Positions 38,254 through 50,395 of a stretch of 64,000 bases of DNA are shown in pieces. The DNA comes from Tetrapyrgos nigripes (lineage: Eukaryota; Basidiomycota; Agaricomycetes; Agaricales; Campanellaceae). The position numbers and the translations under genes were made by a program. The notes under the pieces are model-generated. The model had not been told where the DNA came from. It saw only the letters and a list, made by a program, of their open reading frames with translations, and did not search any database. Within the stretch, counting starts at the first letter, position 1. Every line of letters starts with the position of its first letter. Where the stretch lies: NCBI GenBank assembly GCA_013368315.1, contig JAACJM010000079.1, positions 186,001-250,000 on the forward strand, given 5' to 3'.

Positions 38254-39642
38254 TTACACTGGCTGCACATCAATACAAAGGAACGTTCCTTCCCAAATAT
38301 CCTTTTCACAATCCAAAAACGGGTTCCTACGCACACAAAAAACTCGTCAATGAGACTGGCAGCGACAACGTCCTCAGAAAACTCACCAAGACTGAATTTG
38401 TTCACGCGTAATCCCAAACCGACTGGCGAGCGAATCACAAGTTTCGTCGACGGGACTAATGAATCCAGCACTGGGATTTTCGCAACGAGCTGCCGAGTCG
38501 AGCTCGTTGAGAGCCGCCTAGAGTATAGATAAGTCACAATCAGCGGGTGTGTACCGTGCATCGCAAGATCAGAAAAAGACGTACATCTATGACGTGACCC
38601 AAGACACCCGAGTCCTTTTCGCTGCCAGCGCGTCCAACTCTCAGTCTGACACCGCTCTATGGACATGCGAGTATCATTAGGTGTACTATCCCAAATGAAA
38701 GTCCATAACAGGACTTACCTCTCCCAGGTGGCCATGTACTTTTATGCTCCTCTTGTGCTGCACATTGTCACAAACAACCGTTCCGACGGGGATGGGCTTG
38801 TTGCAGTTCAGGAGAGGGTTGCTGTGTCTAGCAAGAGTACGGAGCTCATCAGTAAATGAGACGCATAGGTAGCCGTAAAGTTTGAACTTACGAATGCTGG
38901 AGAAGCAAAGCTACATTTTGTTCTCCAAAGAACGCGGCAACGGTCTCACAAGTGTCAGATTCCTTGGTGGTGTAGTACATCGCCTCCGAACCACACTGTT
39001 GCTCAAACTGAGACATGGATTCAGATTCAGCGCAAGTGCAGGGGGAAGAGCAGGAGCAGGAGGGAGGGCAGGAGCAATCAGACTTGTTTTCATTCAGGGC
39101 GGGCTGGCAGTAAAGGTGTTTCGTTAGTAACCCTAGCGGATGGAGATGGACGACAACCTACTATAACTTTGGTGACCTTGCCAACTTCCTCCGATTCCAA
39201 AATGTTGCGACGATCTACTTTGATGGAACTGATATCATGGTCACTGCGGAGAATCTTTTGATCCAGAGCTGGCTGATAGTGAAAGGCGATTGGTTAGTAG
39301 CTCTAGCAAATGCATATACAAGGCAGAGACGATGTCATACGTTAACTTTGGCGACCTTGTCCTCCAATTCCATAACGCTGCGAATATTGGCTTCGATACA
39401 ACTAATATCGTGTTTCTGCATAACTGGAGTCAGTCACTCCCGCCAAACAGTGAAAACACGCCTATTATGGAATCTGTACTCACCACAACATCTTGATCTC
39501 CACCATTGGTGTCGGGGTCGGTGTTGAAGCCTGAAAGCGGGTGTGCGACAGCACTGCGGCCGAAAAGCTTAAGGGCGACTACTAGTAGTATGGCGGGGAG
39601 TATAAACTTGGGGTATCTGAAGGCAGCGACTTGCATCTTCAT
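38254..39642 (-). CDS. Secreted protein with two LysM domains
   Basis: Eight exons (39484-39642, 39341-39415, 39162-39272, 38892-39103, 38719-38821, 38585-38656, 38387-38517, 38254-38326) join in phase to 311 residues. The start is a signal peptide (ILPAILLVVALKLFGRSAVA). A Cys-rich stretch (SDCSCPPSCSCSSPCTCAE) precedes LysM 1 (MYYTTKESDTCETVAAFFG ... NPLLNCNKPIPVGTVVC); LysM 2 is GFISPVDETCDSLASRFG ... WNPFLDC to FLCIDVQPV at the C-terminus. Both keep the fungal cysteine pattern. LysM binds N-acetylglucosamine chains; fungal secreted LysM proteins shield or sequester chitin. No chitinase or other catalytic domain is present. Exons 2 and 3 encode two related copies of a HDIS...KV segment. 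The acceptor of exon 5 could be six bases upstream. Confidence 0.85.
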
Positions 39643-41299
39643 CACTGATATAGAGTAGCGGGTATGGGTATGAAAGAGAAAGAGTGCAGAGGTAGGGAAT
39701 AGAGAAGTGAACGAAAGATGGAGGGTAGAGGATAGAGAATGTAGGCCTGTGCAATGTTGTCACTTAGGCGGCTGATGAGGGTAGGAATGAGGAGGAAGGA
39801 AGCCTAGACTGGGTGACGAAAAGACGTGAATACTTTTATATGCTTTTCTGGCCATTTAGATCGAGCGTGAATAAGTCTCTTTGATGACGTCGGTTGAAAA
39901 TTAGGAGCTCAGCGTTCTGGACCTCGAATATAAGAATAAAGTAGACAGGATGCAGCCCAAGGGAGCAGTCAGGTAGACCTGGTCTACATGTCAATCCACC
40001 GTCGTTGTTTTGCATCTGCAATGAGATTTAAGACATAGATGCATAAGAAACAATGACAGCTCACCTTACCTCCAGTAGACCTTTGTTCGAGGTTTAATGG
40101 AAACTTTCGCTGCTCTCGGTCGTGATGCCGTTGGAAACGTAACAAGGATCATACGCATTCAGCTGTATGGTATACTGCGTTGACAGATACAACCAGTCTC
40201 CAGATGACCTTGAGCTCTTTTGGGACACTGGTCCGGAGCAGGTCAAAGAGATTTTGACAGGATTCGGATGGGTCTAGGAACTGGGTCGAGTATTCAGAGA
40301 CTTCGCTCTGCGTCTTCATCTTGACACATCTTCCTCAATTCTCCTTGAAGCTTCGAAGTTGGCTTGGAGTCTACTCTGACGGCGTTTGAACAAGTTCCCG
40401 CTACCGTATAGGTAGTGGGTCTTAGGTGCACTTCAAAAAAACCGGCTGTTTTCATTCCGCTTATAAATCGAAGTGGCACATGCACCGAACCGCAATCGCC
40501 CGTTCCCTCCCCTAAATGTCGGTGGCTTGACCGCCGACTGAGACCACCGTTCCTAGCTACTATCCGTGACCTAGAAGTGACATGGGCCCTAGAAGTGGAA
40601 GATTCTGAAGAAATCTCCATATCTTTGTCCCTCCCTCATCTCCCTTCATAAAAATTGAATAGTAGATACTTTCGCATACTACCTGCATTTCCATGTAGTC
40701 AGATTTACCAGGTTTGCACTGAGATGTTTGCCATGGGCTGAAAACAACCAAAAAAGTGCATTTCCGCGAGTATGACAGAAGTGAAAGGCTTTTGCATAAG
40801 CTATCCTGTCGAAAGAATTTTGTGAATCTTAATATGGTAGTCCCTACGACTGATTTTCATCAGGAAAAAGGCATCAGGCCTTTTCAGGCCTTTTCGAGGA
40901 CTTTTATCCAAATTGCCGAACTTTTAAAAGCCAGGTCTGGTTTCTTTTAGAAGTACGCATACAAGTTCAATAAAGTATGCATATAAGTTAAATAAAAGTA
41001 TATATGAAAAGTTCTATGCTGCTATACACTAGTAGCTTGTGGTTCTCTAAGGCCAGCTCACTTGTGCGTCTACACTCTTCAGTCATAGCGGATGGTATCT
41101 GTATGAAAAAAGGTTATAAATCTTGAGCATATGTAAGAAAAAGTGAATGTACCATGAGCCTCTGTCTGTTAAACTCCTACTTCCTGATGTAGACCCTGTC
41201 CGAGTGATTGAGTGAATGGCCCGGTAGCTGAGAGGTAGAAGGTACTCACCATGGCAGGCCATAACACACATTTTTTATAAAAGTATATAAAAATTGCCT
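39643..41299. other. Intergenic; one weak gene candidate on the minus strand
   Basis: A TATAAAA on the minus strand at about 39836-39842 could serve the LysM gene. Between about 39,900 and 40,620 the minus strand has several open pieces with plausible splice signals, including PSESCQNLFDLLRTSVPKEL just after 40319, but no consistent gene could be built and no family is recognised. From about 40,950 the sequence becomes AT-rich and begins the mobile-element part of the window. Confidence 0.4.
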
Positions 41300-41336
41300 G
41301 GGCTAACCATGCAAGACGTTTTATAAAACCAATGGA

Positions 41337-41359
41337 TCAACCATAGGCACTTTTATAAA
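41337..41359 (+). repeat. 23-bp inverted repeat, left copy
   Basis: Contains CCATAGGCACTTTTATAA and pairs exactly with the right copy at 43664-43686 in inverted orientation. Confidence 0.8.
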
Positions 41360-43663
41360 GCACTCCGCTCGCGCGCGATTTTTTAAAAACCCAGCATCTC
41401 CTGGACCTCTTCTCACGACCCCAGCGTCACTGGTCCATCGCCCTCCCATTTCAGAAAGCGGCAACGCCAATATCCGCTTGTTCCGCGGCAAATGCCACAG
41501 GGCAGCACAGCATCTCCTCCTGTCATCAGCTCGCCTCGTCGCTTTTCAGTTGGGGATTTCGTCGTTTGCGCTCTATATTGCTGGCGTACTCCTCTTTTTC
41601 TCTGATATTTTAACGCGAGGCTTTTGGCTGGGTACTGCCACCTTGATATTTGATTTACAATACTTATCAATTCCCGTGTATGACCAAAATTCCCGTTGTA
41701 TGACCAAAATTCCTTCTAAATCCTAGTACTGATCCTATTTCTCTGGGAAATAATGATTATTATTATGACCAAACTTCCCATGTATGACCGGAATTCCCAT
41801 TGTATGACTGAAATTCCTTCAAAATGCCTATGCCGATGCTATTTCCGTGCATAATGAGGATATGCTTCATAAATTTGCAATTCCAAGAGCAAGACATCGT
41901 GCACTCAAGGTCCAGTGCAATCAATGTTGTATGACTGTGTATGACCAAAATTACTGTTGTATGATCGAAATTTGTTCAGAATTGAAATATCGGTTCCATT
42001 TGCATATGGTATGGTGATTATTTTATAATGCTTCATTCATTTCCAATGCTGAGAGCAAGAAACAGTGCATTTAAGGTCCAGTATGAGCTGGTGTATGATC
42101 AAAATAGACCCTGTATTAGCAAAATTCCAATTCTAGGACTCTAGTGCTGTTCGTACGGTACATGTGGTTGATTATGTTGAGGCCTCAAGTCACTGTACAT
42201 ACCAAGGATTGAATACTGTCCAGTCGTCTTACCAGACAAAACACGAAGGGAGTATACACCATGCAAAAAGTTGAAACACCACACAGTTGTTACATGATTC
42301 ATAACGAAATGATAGGGACAGCATGAGTAAAGGGACAGAAAATTCTGAATACAACCTGCAAGATCTCATGAGATCTACTTCAGCAAGGTTTCTGTTTTAT
42401 TAATATTTGGAAATGCTTTCATTTGGATGGCTCATTATGTGCAAATGGGACCAGAATATGGCCTGTACCACACTGTGCCTCTAAGTACTTAGTACTAATT
42501 TACTATGTAGAATCATGATGCCTCTATGATCCCTACACTACATGTTGAGGTCTCATGCAATACTGATACACCATAGAAGAGCATAACCATGCTCTGAGTG
42601 TGCAAAGGTAGGGAATTTTGGTCAGAAATTGAGTTTCAGTCATACAACTGATTTTTGATCATACACAATCAGAATTCTTCTGAGGTATGTATCTACTATT
42701 GCTGTAATTACTTTCACACACAACAGGGACAGTCTTTTTCATGAAAGAAATTTCTGGAGGGGAATCTGTAAAGAGGACACCCAAATTTCAATCATACACT
42801 CCGAATTTTGATCATACAAAATTTCGTCATGGTGCCCGCTGTGGTTCAGATTATTGGGGAAGTAGGACCTTACAATGACCTTAGCCCAAGTAAATCTCCT
42901 CTAAAAAATCATGTAGTAGAAAACAAGATGGACCATATAGCAGACGCATAACGCGTTTGAACTTCACGTGCGCCCAACATTCACGTGATGCTGATGCATG
43001 GTGTGGACACGTCATGGTTCCCTGTCAGTTTCCTGTCAACACTGCTCCTTCCTCTACTCTCTGCTCTCCACCTTTCCCTTCTCTCAATCTTTCTGCCAGA
43101 CTCGGACTCCTTACTCAAGGGTCAAGAGTGTTCCACACCCAGCTCTGCAGTCAGCCCTGGCACATGACTCCACTCTCATTCTCTGACAATTTACAAAAAA
43201 ATACGCAGCGGCCCACATCCCAGTTTGGAATATGAAGTGAAACTTTGGTCTAGTGGTGATGTTGAAGGTCTTAGTTTGTTTGCAGAGTGTGCAGAGGAGT
43301 GTAAAGTGTACACTGAGTATCAACGTGATGTGCATGTGAGACTGAGGATGATGGACAATTGTACATGTAGGACTAGGTGGGAGAAGCTGCCTGCCAATTT
43401 CCTCACTGGTGAAAGCACTATTAAATTAGAAGATAAGACATTTGCATTTGTACAGCTTACAGTGTAGTTACAAGACGATAATGTACTGTAATTTAAGTAA
43501 GAATGCGCAATGTATTGTGGATTGCAATTTTGGAGTAAGAATGCAACACATGGACCTTGGTCCAGAGTCGTGGACCTCACTGGTACATGACCTGATTCTC
43601 CTTGAGACCTTGAGGCCTGAGCATTGTGTACTATGGATAGCTCTGGTTATTTTGGCGGTAAGT

Positions 43664-43686
43664 TTTATAAAAGTGCCTATGGTTGA
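43664..43686 (-). repeat. 23-bp inverted repeat, right copy
   Basis: Exact reverse complement of 41337-41359. It also sits directly before the subterminal repeats of the CACTA-like element. Confidence 0.8.
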
Positions 43687-43699
43687 ACACTGTGAAGCT

Positions 43700-43870
43700 C
43701 ACTTAGGTTAAAGATTAACCAAAGTCTTACTGATTTTCAATGCCAGCTGGAAATAGGTTGCTTGGAGGTGCGTTAGGTTGATTGTGTTCAACCTATTTAT
43801 AGCTTCTGTTTTCGGAATGCAAATCTTTTGAGTGTAGGTTGAATATAAGCTACTCGAGTAGGTTGAAAAG
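43700..43870. repeat. Left subterminal AGGTTGA repeat array
   Basis: At least four AGGTTGA or TCAACCT copies plus AGGTTAA variants in 170 nt, matching the motif on the right side of the element. Confidence 0.75.
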
Positions 43871-43930
43871 ATGTACCTATCGATAGGCAGAATATTTCAA
43901 ATACTACTATACTTTATCTTTCACTCCTCC

Positions 43931-44767
43931 ATGACAATCACTTCAACTGGCCTCAAACGATCCCCATCACCATCTGGCTTTGAAGAGACATCTAAGAGAC
44001 TGAAGACACCATCTAAGTATGTACTTACTGATTCTTCTCTAGTAATATCTTTCTACTTTTGCTGACTGTACTTTAAACTGGCAGTGCCCCTTCACTCGCT
44101 TCCATTCCTTCTTCACAGTCTCCTTCGCCTCTACCTCTCAAGAGTAGCGAGATGACCACACCGTGTGTAGTTTTACTGATATCAGACTGCCAGCAGCTAT
44201 TGACAATAGCATTGATATCTCTATAGAAAGCCTGCGGTCCGGAAACCTGACGAAGAATCTGAGACTGAGTCAGAAGCAAGCCCTATGCGTCTTCCTGTCA
44301 TGCACGCAAAAATAACCCAGGAGTATGAGAAGGCTGAGAAGGCTGAGATACAATGGCGTTTGGAGCGTGATCGAGAGTGGTGGAATGAGCCAGGCTTAAT
44401 ACCAGGCACCTATGCATTTCCCTCAGGTGAGTGATTCTTAACTGTGTTGATGTCGAGTTAGTGATTGATATTCATGTCTTCTATTTCATCAGTATCTGAG
44501 AGAAAATCACTGTTTGAATCTGCAAAGCAACTTCACGAGTTATCAATGCGTGTCGACATCCTAGAACAAAACCTCAAGACGTCTTCATTATTATTGCAGT
44601 ATACAGAAGAAAAACTGGCGTTGGCAGAGGAGAAGTTAGCAAAGTTGTGTAAAGAGAAGGTAGATCTGCAATCTGAGCTTTCCTACATGCGAGAGAGGCT
44701 AGGTCAACTTGTTGGAGAGTTAGTTAAAATTTCGCATGACAGTATACATACTACACGCAGGAACTAG
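43931..44767 (+). CDS. CACTA-element accessory coiled-coil protein
   Basis: Four exons (43931-44016, 44085-44162, 44227-44426, 44493-44767) keep phase and give 212 residues. The N-terminal part is basic and Pro/Ser-rich (LKRSPSPSGFEETSKRLK) with a likely nuclear signal. The middle has a charged KITQEYEKAEKAEIQWRLE helix and WWNEPGLIPGTYAF. The C-terminal third is a strong heptad coiled coil (RVDILEQNLKTSSLLLQ through EEKLALAEEKLAKLCKEK). It is convergent with the transposase gene and only 16 nt from its stop. I know no named family; by position it is an accessory gene of the element, perhaps DNA-binding as TnpA is in plant CACTA elements, which is inference. Confidence 0.65.
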
Positions 44768-44783
44768 GGTACTACCAATGTAG

Positions 44784-47700
44784 CTAGCCATCAATATCAT
44801 CCTCGTTGAGTTCTGCCAGTGCTCGGGCCAACGAGCCACTTTTATCAACAATTGCCCAACGATTTCGGCCCAATGGGACACGACTGACTAAGCATTGTAC
44901 ACAGGTAATGTCCATGACATCTGTATGTCCCATAGAAGAATAGAAATGCACATCCAAACCGTTAATTCTGTCATTCGTGTCAAGCTTGCAGGATTTGATC
45001 TGGGCCATAATGATTTCCGTAGAAGGTGCTGAAAGGTTGAGTGCAGGACAAGGAGCGTCAAAGCGTATCAGATAGATGCGCTGTAACTGACCATAGGATG
45101 TTGCTAGTTCAAATACTGGGTCGACGTTGGTGGTATGCGCAAACTTGTCGATATACATCTCATACTGGGGTCGATAGTCAGCAGGCTTCCGCAATATCCG
45201 AGTCAACATTAAGAGCTTACCCAAACATAGGACGCATCTCGGTGGTCCTCTGCTCTAGCACTCCCAACTTCAGAAGCCCTCATGGTTTCTCCCTCCTCCG
45301 AGTCAATGCGTTGGACTTTGCCCCATACCTGTACATCTGCGTTTTTCAGAAGCCTTTGCACAACCCCACGGGTAACACGATTCTCATTTTCGTCATTGAA
45401 ATGAGTCACAAGGGCCCCAATGAGTAAGGCGAGTGTGTTTGCAGCCGGACGCTCCAGCTCTTTGGGTGGTAGTAACTGGCAAGATTGATCTCCAGGATAA
45501 TAACTATATCAGTGCATTGAAACAACTGAAATCCACTGAAGCACTTACAAAGTTCAGATACAGGCTTGTAAGATCCCCTTGGTGGCCCAGCATGGGAGTG
45601 TGTCAGAGATAGCTCATCAGCTACATCATACAAGACTTTGATCTGTGTTAGTCTTGCATCCTCGAGAACGTATCTTCCTAGTGATGCATAGGGAAAACGA
45701 CGACTTCTGATGGCCGGCTGTATGATCCCACAGTACCTTTCCATTGGAAAAGCCCAGTAGCACCAAACAGGTCCACAAGCTCGGATACTTGGTGCTATGT
45801 GTAGGAGTGCATGTATGGTCAGGGGGCACATAGAGAGACGTTGAGGGTCATGCTGATAATACAGTCTAGGATGTGTGTCAGACCGTGCAAACTGGAGAAA
45901 GGATGAAAAGCATACTCTTCATACTCCTTGACCCATACAACAAAACCATTCTCAACTTCATCTATCTCATCTTCTGTTATTTCGAATTGCAGACAGATGT
46001 TGAGAAGTCGTACTAGGCAGACAAAATGATCATAGTAATGCTGGTCGGTAAATTTGCGATAGAGAAGGACCGGGCCCAGATAGAGGGTCCAGAACGAAAT
46101 CATCTCCGCTGACAGATATGCCCCATCCTTCGAGATGTCTGGAAGTCGTGGTCCGTAGACAGATGGAATTGTGGACCCTGCTGCAGCAGAAGCATCACTG
46201 ACGGCAGTCCAGACCGATTTTTCCAACTCATAATTTCCAGTACCAGCATCCATACCCTTCAACTCGCCCGTCCAAAGTTTGATTAGGTTCTTGACGAGAT
46301 TTTCCCAAATTAGATGCATGAAGTCGTAGGGAAAACAGTCGGGAAATCTGAGGGAATGAAGGTTGAAGAGAATGGTGGCCCCTTTGATACCCGTACTTCG
46401 TGAACGATGGTTGGCCTCTGCCTCGGAAGGTGCTGCCTCAACGGACTTGGCTTGCTCATACATGTCATCATGAGTACGGAGAGGCAGACGTTCTGGATCA
46501 TACATCCTCACGACATCACCTGGGGCACCTTGGACATTGGGGTGGGTTGAACGGTCAAGTGGGACATAAAGAGTGGTACTCCCACCATCAGGAACACAGA
46601 CACCAGTGATTTTGCACATCCTACACAGCGAGTACCCATTATGACCTATCATCCTCATGATCATCGAAATGGCGGGTATGTCTCCAAACATGCGAATGAG
46701 ATAGGCATGCAGTCGAAACATAGAATGCGACAATGCGTCATACGTAACAACGCCCACCTTCAGACGCAGCATTTCCTGTACAAAGGGGTAGAGAAATGAG
46801 TCGCTATCCTTTGGCTTTTTGGGACCAGGAATGACTCCAAGGGAGAGGATGTTTTCGACATGGAAGCGAGACTCTGGAGGAAGGTTGTAGTTAAAGAGGA
46901 TGAGCAGCCAACAAGTTTGTTTACAGCGTTTAAAGGGACCAAAACCATCGGTGGATAATCCCAAGGCAACATCATGAGGGTCGTCAAAATAGCAGTGAGA
47001 CAAAGTCTCTTCTCCAACCACAACATGCTTCTGCAACAACTCCTGATATGTCTTCCCATCGAACACATCTCTGATTGTACCTGGCTCAGAGCAGCCTGGT
47101 CCTGTGCTGTGAACAAAGTCGTCTCGATATTGCATCGCCTTCGCCATTCCAGGGTTCATAGCAAAGGCAGTGAGACGAGGGATGATTGGAATATATGGCC
47201 ATGTTTTCCGTGGCTTGCCATCAGGATGTAAACGCTTTTCGCCACAGAACGGACATGAATCGCGAGGTTGATGTGGGCCAACATAACATATGCAGCTATT
47301 AACACAAATATGGTAGATCTCAGGTTGTATTCCTGAGAGGCTGGCAATATGAGAACGGATGCCGTCGATTTTGGGAAGGGGAGGGTCGGAAGGAAATGCG
47401 TAAGGAAGCTTGGCAAAGTTTTTGTGAGTGGTATGTGACTGGAGCTTGTACGAGAATGCCCTGCAGATCGCTAGATCATAGGCGGCCAGTTTACATGCTG
47501 CAAGCCTCATTAGAACCAAATAGACAAGCGAGAATCAAAGACTTACAGATGTCAGCATATTCCACATAATATGCAGCTTGAGCTTGTTCTGAGGCAGATA
47601 GACGACCGTCTTTGCCATAGTGGAACTGGTCCCAATCCACCACTCCGAAATCGCCATAGTCATCGTCATCATCTCTGATATCTGTTGCATCCTCAAGCAG

Positions 47701-48207
47701 CAACTCTTCCTCGTTGGGGTCGGATTCCACATGCTCCAAATCATCGGGAGGCATCCAAAGGGAAGGATAGAGTTCGGTGATCCGACTCCACTGGTCGTCT
47801 ATTGGTAGCTGTCCAAAGTCCATCTCCACCAGTGACACATTCTCATGTACAGTTGAAGTGGCCCCATGACCAGTTCCATCTTCTCTCGACTCTATATCAG
47901 AACTTCCACTATGCCATTCTTCCCCAAAGACAACGTCATCATGAAGAGAACTGGACGATGGTCCAGCAACCTCATGGTCGGAATCCGAATAAATTGAGGC
48001 CTCAGATCCTAGTCCAACATCATCCAGAAAGGTGGGCGGCATTGCAGGAGGAGGTGCAGGAATAACTGCAGTTGCTAATGATGCTGAAAGGGCTTGTCTT
48101 CGGTGCTGCCTCTCATGAGCTCTTGACATGAGCTTGTTGCAGACATTGCATAGGATCCGGTCATTGCTCTTAGGCTTCCGAGTGCCTTTGGTGCAGTTCG
48201 GAGGCAT
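44784..48207 (-). CDS. Tnp2-like transposase of the CACTA-like element
   Basis: Five exons (47547-48207, 45916-47497, 45549-45865, 45221-45489, 44784-45164) give 1069 residues in phase. An N-terminal NDRILCNVCNKLMSRAHERQ zinc-knuckle-like start is followed by an acidic region, then the Tnp2 core: HICVNSCICYVG ... CPFCGEKRLHPDGK, DVALGLSTDGFGPFKR, TCWLLILFNYNLPPESRFH, GVIPGPKKPKDSDSFLYPF, GDIPAISMIMRMIGHNG and CRMCKITG, DFMHLIWENLVKNLIKLW and GPVWCYWAFPMERYCG. Such transposases are common in Agaricomycetes. The acceptor of exon 4 (CTGGAG at 45490) is the least certain junction. The gene looks complete, so it may be active. Confidence 0.85.
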
Positions 48208-48253
48208 CGAGATGAGTGGTGAGCACAGAAACAGATGGAACAAGGTCAGATTA

Positions 48254-49823
48254 ATGTTGAATTGGAAATATGGATGGAAGTAGCTAAAAACGTGACTTTT
48301 GTTTTGTTTTTTTTTTTTATCAGCAAACCTCCAAGTCGTATCTCCCAGAAACCAAGAACAATATCCTCCCATACCAGCTCCTCTAATGACGAGACCACTA
48401 ACACACTTGAGAAGCAAAGACCTGGTCGAAAACGCGGTGGCAAAAAGGACAAGAACGCCGCTGCAGATGAGGAGATCCTGAAGCGTATCGAGCAATTAGA
48501 AGGCAAGTACGGACATAAAAATCCACAACTCACATATTCTGACTGGCATCCAGCTGAAAAAGCTGCTAGGGACGCTGAAAACAAGTGGCTGAAGGCTGAG
48601 CTTGCCAGTTGAGATGTCACAAACAGCCACAATGCAAACACAAACTCCCAGGAGCCTATTGGAACAGAGTATGCTGAGCCCAGTAAGCAAACCATAAGAC
48701 TCTGGTAGACATAATAAGAAGCATACCTGTTCTAGACAATGTCGATGTCATCGATAATCCAGCTCATCTCTTCGACCACACTGTTGACGGTACGGCCACT
48801 GGCCAGACTCGGAGGCTTGAGGAAGAAGACGAGAGGTCCACAGACCGCCAGCATAAGCGTCGTCGCTTGGAAAGGCTGGTTGAACAGCGTCACCAACGTG
48901 GGGAGGTGTGTGACCTGCGATATGTTTGTTAGTCTCACCTCTCAAATTACATCTTAACAGGATCGCCCTACCTCTGGAGGCATTCAGACCAGCGGAAATA
49001 CCAGACAGGAGCAAGCCGGTCCAAATCCTAACACAGCTATAGCTTCTGGACAAGCACGTACCAACCCGCCTCCAACCAGGAATGATGACTGAGAATTGCC
49101 ACATGGTCCCTAAGCCAAAGGGTACCGCTGGTCAATCCTACAATCTCGCCATCAAAATGGGCCTCACGAAGAGCGAAAAGGGACAAATGACTTACAAGGC
49201 TATTTTGGTGAGTGGTATTACATACTTCAGTTTGGTGATAAACAAAGTGTTCTTCGCAGTGTATGGTGCGTGATGTCGTCGCAGAGGCAAGGATTCCATG
49301 GCAACGCAAGTGGGCAGACATCCCTGCTGATAAAAAGGCCATCATGTATGCGATAGTGAGTCTCAACTCAGATTTTGCACTTGACGAGTACTTACCCGTT
49401 GTCCCATGGAACATCGTAAAATTTTTTCAGCTTCGTGAGCGACACAAGTACCTGGCGAGAATTGAGAACGACTGGGCATCTGAAGCCATCATTAGGCAGT
49501 ACATCAAGAACAAGAGAAGTACTCACTATTCCAATGGTACGCTCCAGGTACCAGATGGATACAGCCACCTGAAGGAAAATGCGGGCAAACACGACCAATC
49601 CAAGAGTCGAAAGCGCAAGTCAATCCAAGATTACGAACGCCAAAAAGATGAGGCCAAGGCAAGAAAAGAGGAACGCCGAGCAAGGAAGCAAAGCTGGAGG
49701 CAGTTGCAGCGCATCATGGATGATGATGAGGAAACCTCGGAGTTCATGCAAGGCTCATCTTGCGATGGCGGTAACGGTGGCGGGCAGGCTGGTGAGGTTG
49801 ACAACGACGAGGTTGATGGTTGA
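48254..49823 (+). CDS. CACTA-element companion protein, basic
   Basis: This gene is divergent from the transposase with only about 50 nt between starts. A workable model begins at 48254, splices to 48324, and continues through exons starting near 48736, 49036 and 49260 to the stop at 49823. Recognisable parts are RPGRKRGGKKDKNAAADEE, LTYSDWHPAEKAARDAENKW, a basic KRRRLERLVEQRHQRGE, then MVPKPKGTAGQSYNLAIKMG and YLARIENDWASEAIIRQYIK. The last two blocks resemble a hypothetical family (PRPRG ... ND-WA ... KNKR) often found beside Agaricomycete transposases. The tail is acidic and Gly-rich. Start exon is weak; function is unknown. Confidence 0.6.
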
Positions 49824-50074
49824 GTCTGCTTGCATGGGAGTCAACGGAGTGAGTAAACGTCACGGCGCCGCATGGTCTACTGAATGGTTTCGAATTCTAT
49901 TAGGAACACGTGCCAAAGCGCTTCCTTGTACGCTGAAGCATCCTACAGCTTCTTTATATGCACTATTCCTTATGCCTACCTTTCCTTATGTGTACCCGTC
50001 TCCATATGCCATGCTATGTATAAAATATATGCCATTATGCTATATGTGGGATGATACACTATCAGTATGTACTA

Positions 50075-50345
50075 GGTTGAAATATGGCGAGTAGAAGTGG
50101 TCTCGCAAGGGAGACTAAAATCAACCTAGATATTCAAAAAGGAACCTAATGTGAGCTGCTGATTCTGAAAACACAAAAAGTGTATGCATAGGTTGAAACC
50201 GGTGCTTTTAGGTTGATAGTTAACCTAGGGTTTATATTCTATTGCTGGGTGGCTTTTCAACCTCGTCAGGTTGAAAATCATCGACTTCTACGTTGAAATA
50301 AAGAGTACAATAGGTTGATTCCCTCGCTGATAATCAACCTATCTG
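50075..50345. repeat. Right subterminal AGGTTGA repeat array
   Basis: About eight AGGTTGA/TCAACCT copies in both orientations within 270 nt. Probable transposase binding sites. Confidence 0.75.
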
Positions 50346-50395
50346 AACCTCTCAGAGGAATCACAGCTTTTATAAAACAGTTTGCATGGTTACAC

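Larger units (their letters stand above)
41300..43690. mobile_element. Probable non-autonomous DNA element with inverted motif arrays
   Basis: A 23-bp sequence at 41337-41359 recurs inverted and exact at 43664-43686, 2.3 kb away. Inside, a motif close to TGTATGACCAAAATT is repeated in plus orientation between about 41678 and 42110 and in minus orientation between about 42610 and 42830, the mirrored subterminal arrangement of CACTA-type elements. No transposase was seen; an unassigned 80-codon frame lies at 43225-43467. The motif arrays may mark a smaller element nested within the 23-bp repeats. The right 23-bp repeat is also the left edge of the autonomous CACTA-like element next door, so the two may be relatives. 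Confidence 0.45.
43660..50395. mobile_element. CACTA-like DNA transposon with Tnp2-type transposase
   Basis: Three genes (43931-44767 +, 44784-48207 -, 48254-49823 +) are flanked by arrays of AGGTTGA/TCAACCT at 43700-43870 and 50075-50345. Reading inward from both ends the sequence is TTTTATAAAAG, then CTGTGA, then AGGTT, in inverted orientation, with an extra 16 nt or so on the left. Subterminal repeat arrays plus a Tnp2-type transposase are the CACTA/EnSpm plan. The ends do not begin with a clear CACTA, and no target duplication could be fixed, so the exact limits are approximate. All three genes appear open, so the element may be recent. Confidence 0.7.

Noticed and set aside
40294..40620. 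108-codon minus-strand ORF upstream of the LysM gene
   Set aside because: No recognised features and no consistent gene model with its neighbours; left as an unassigned candidate in the intergenic note.
41205..41280. tRNA-like sequence GGTAGCTGAGAGGTAGA followed by a T-run
   Set aside because: It has an A-box-like string but no B box and no acceptor or T stem; not a tRNA gene.
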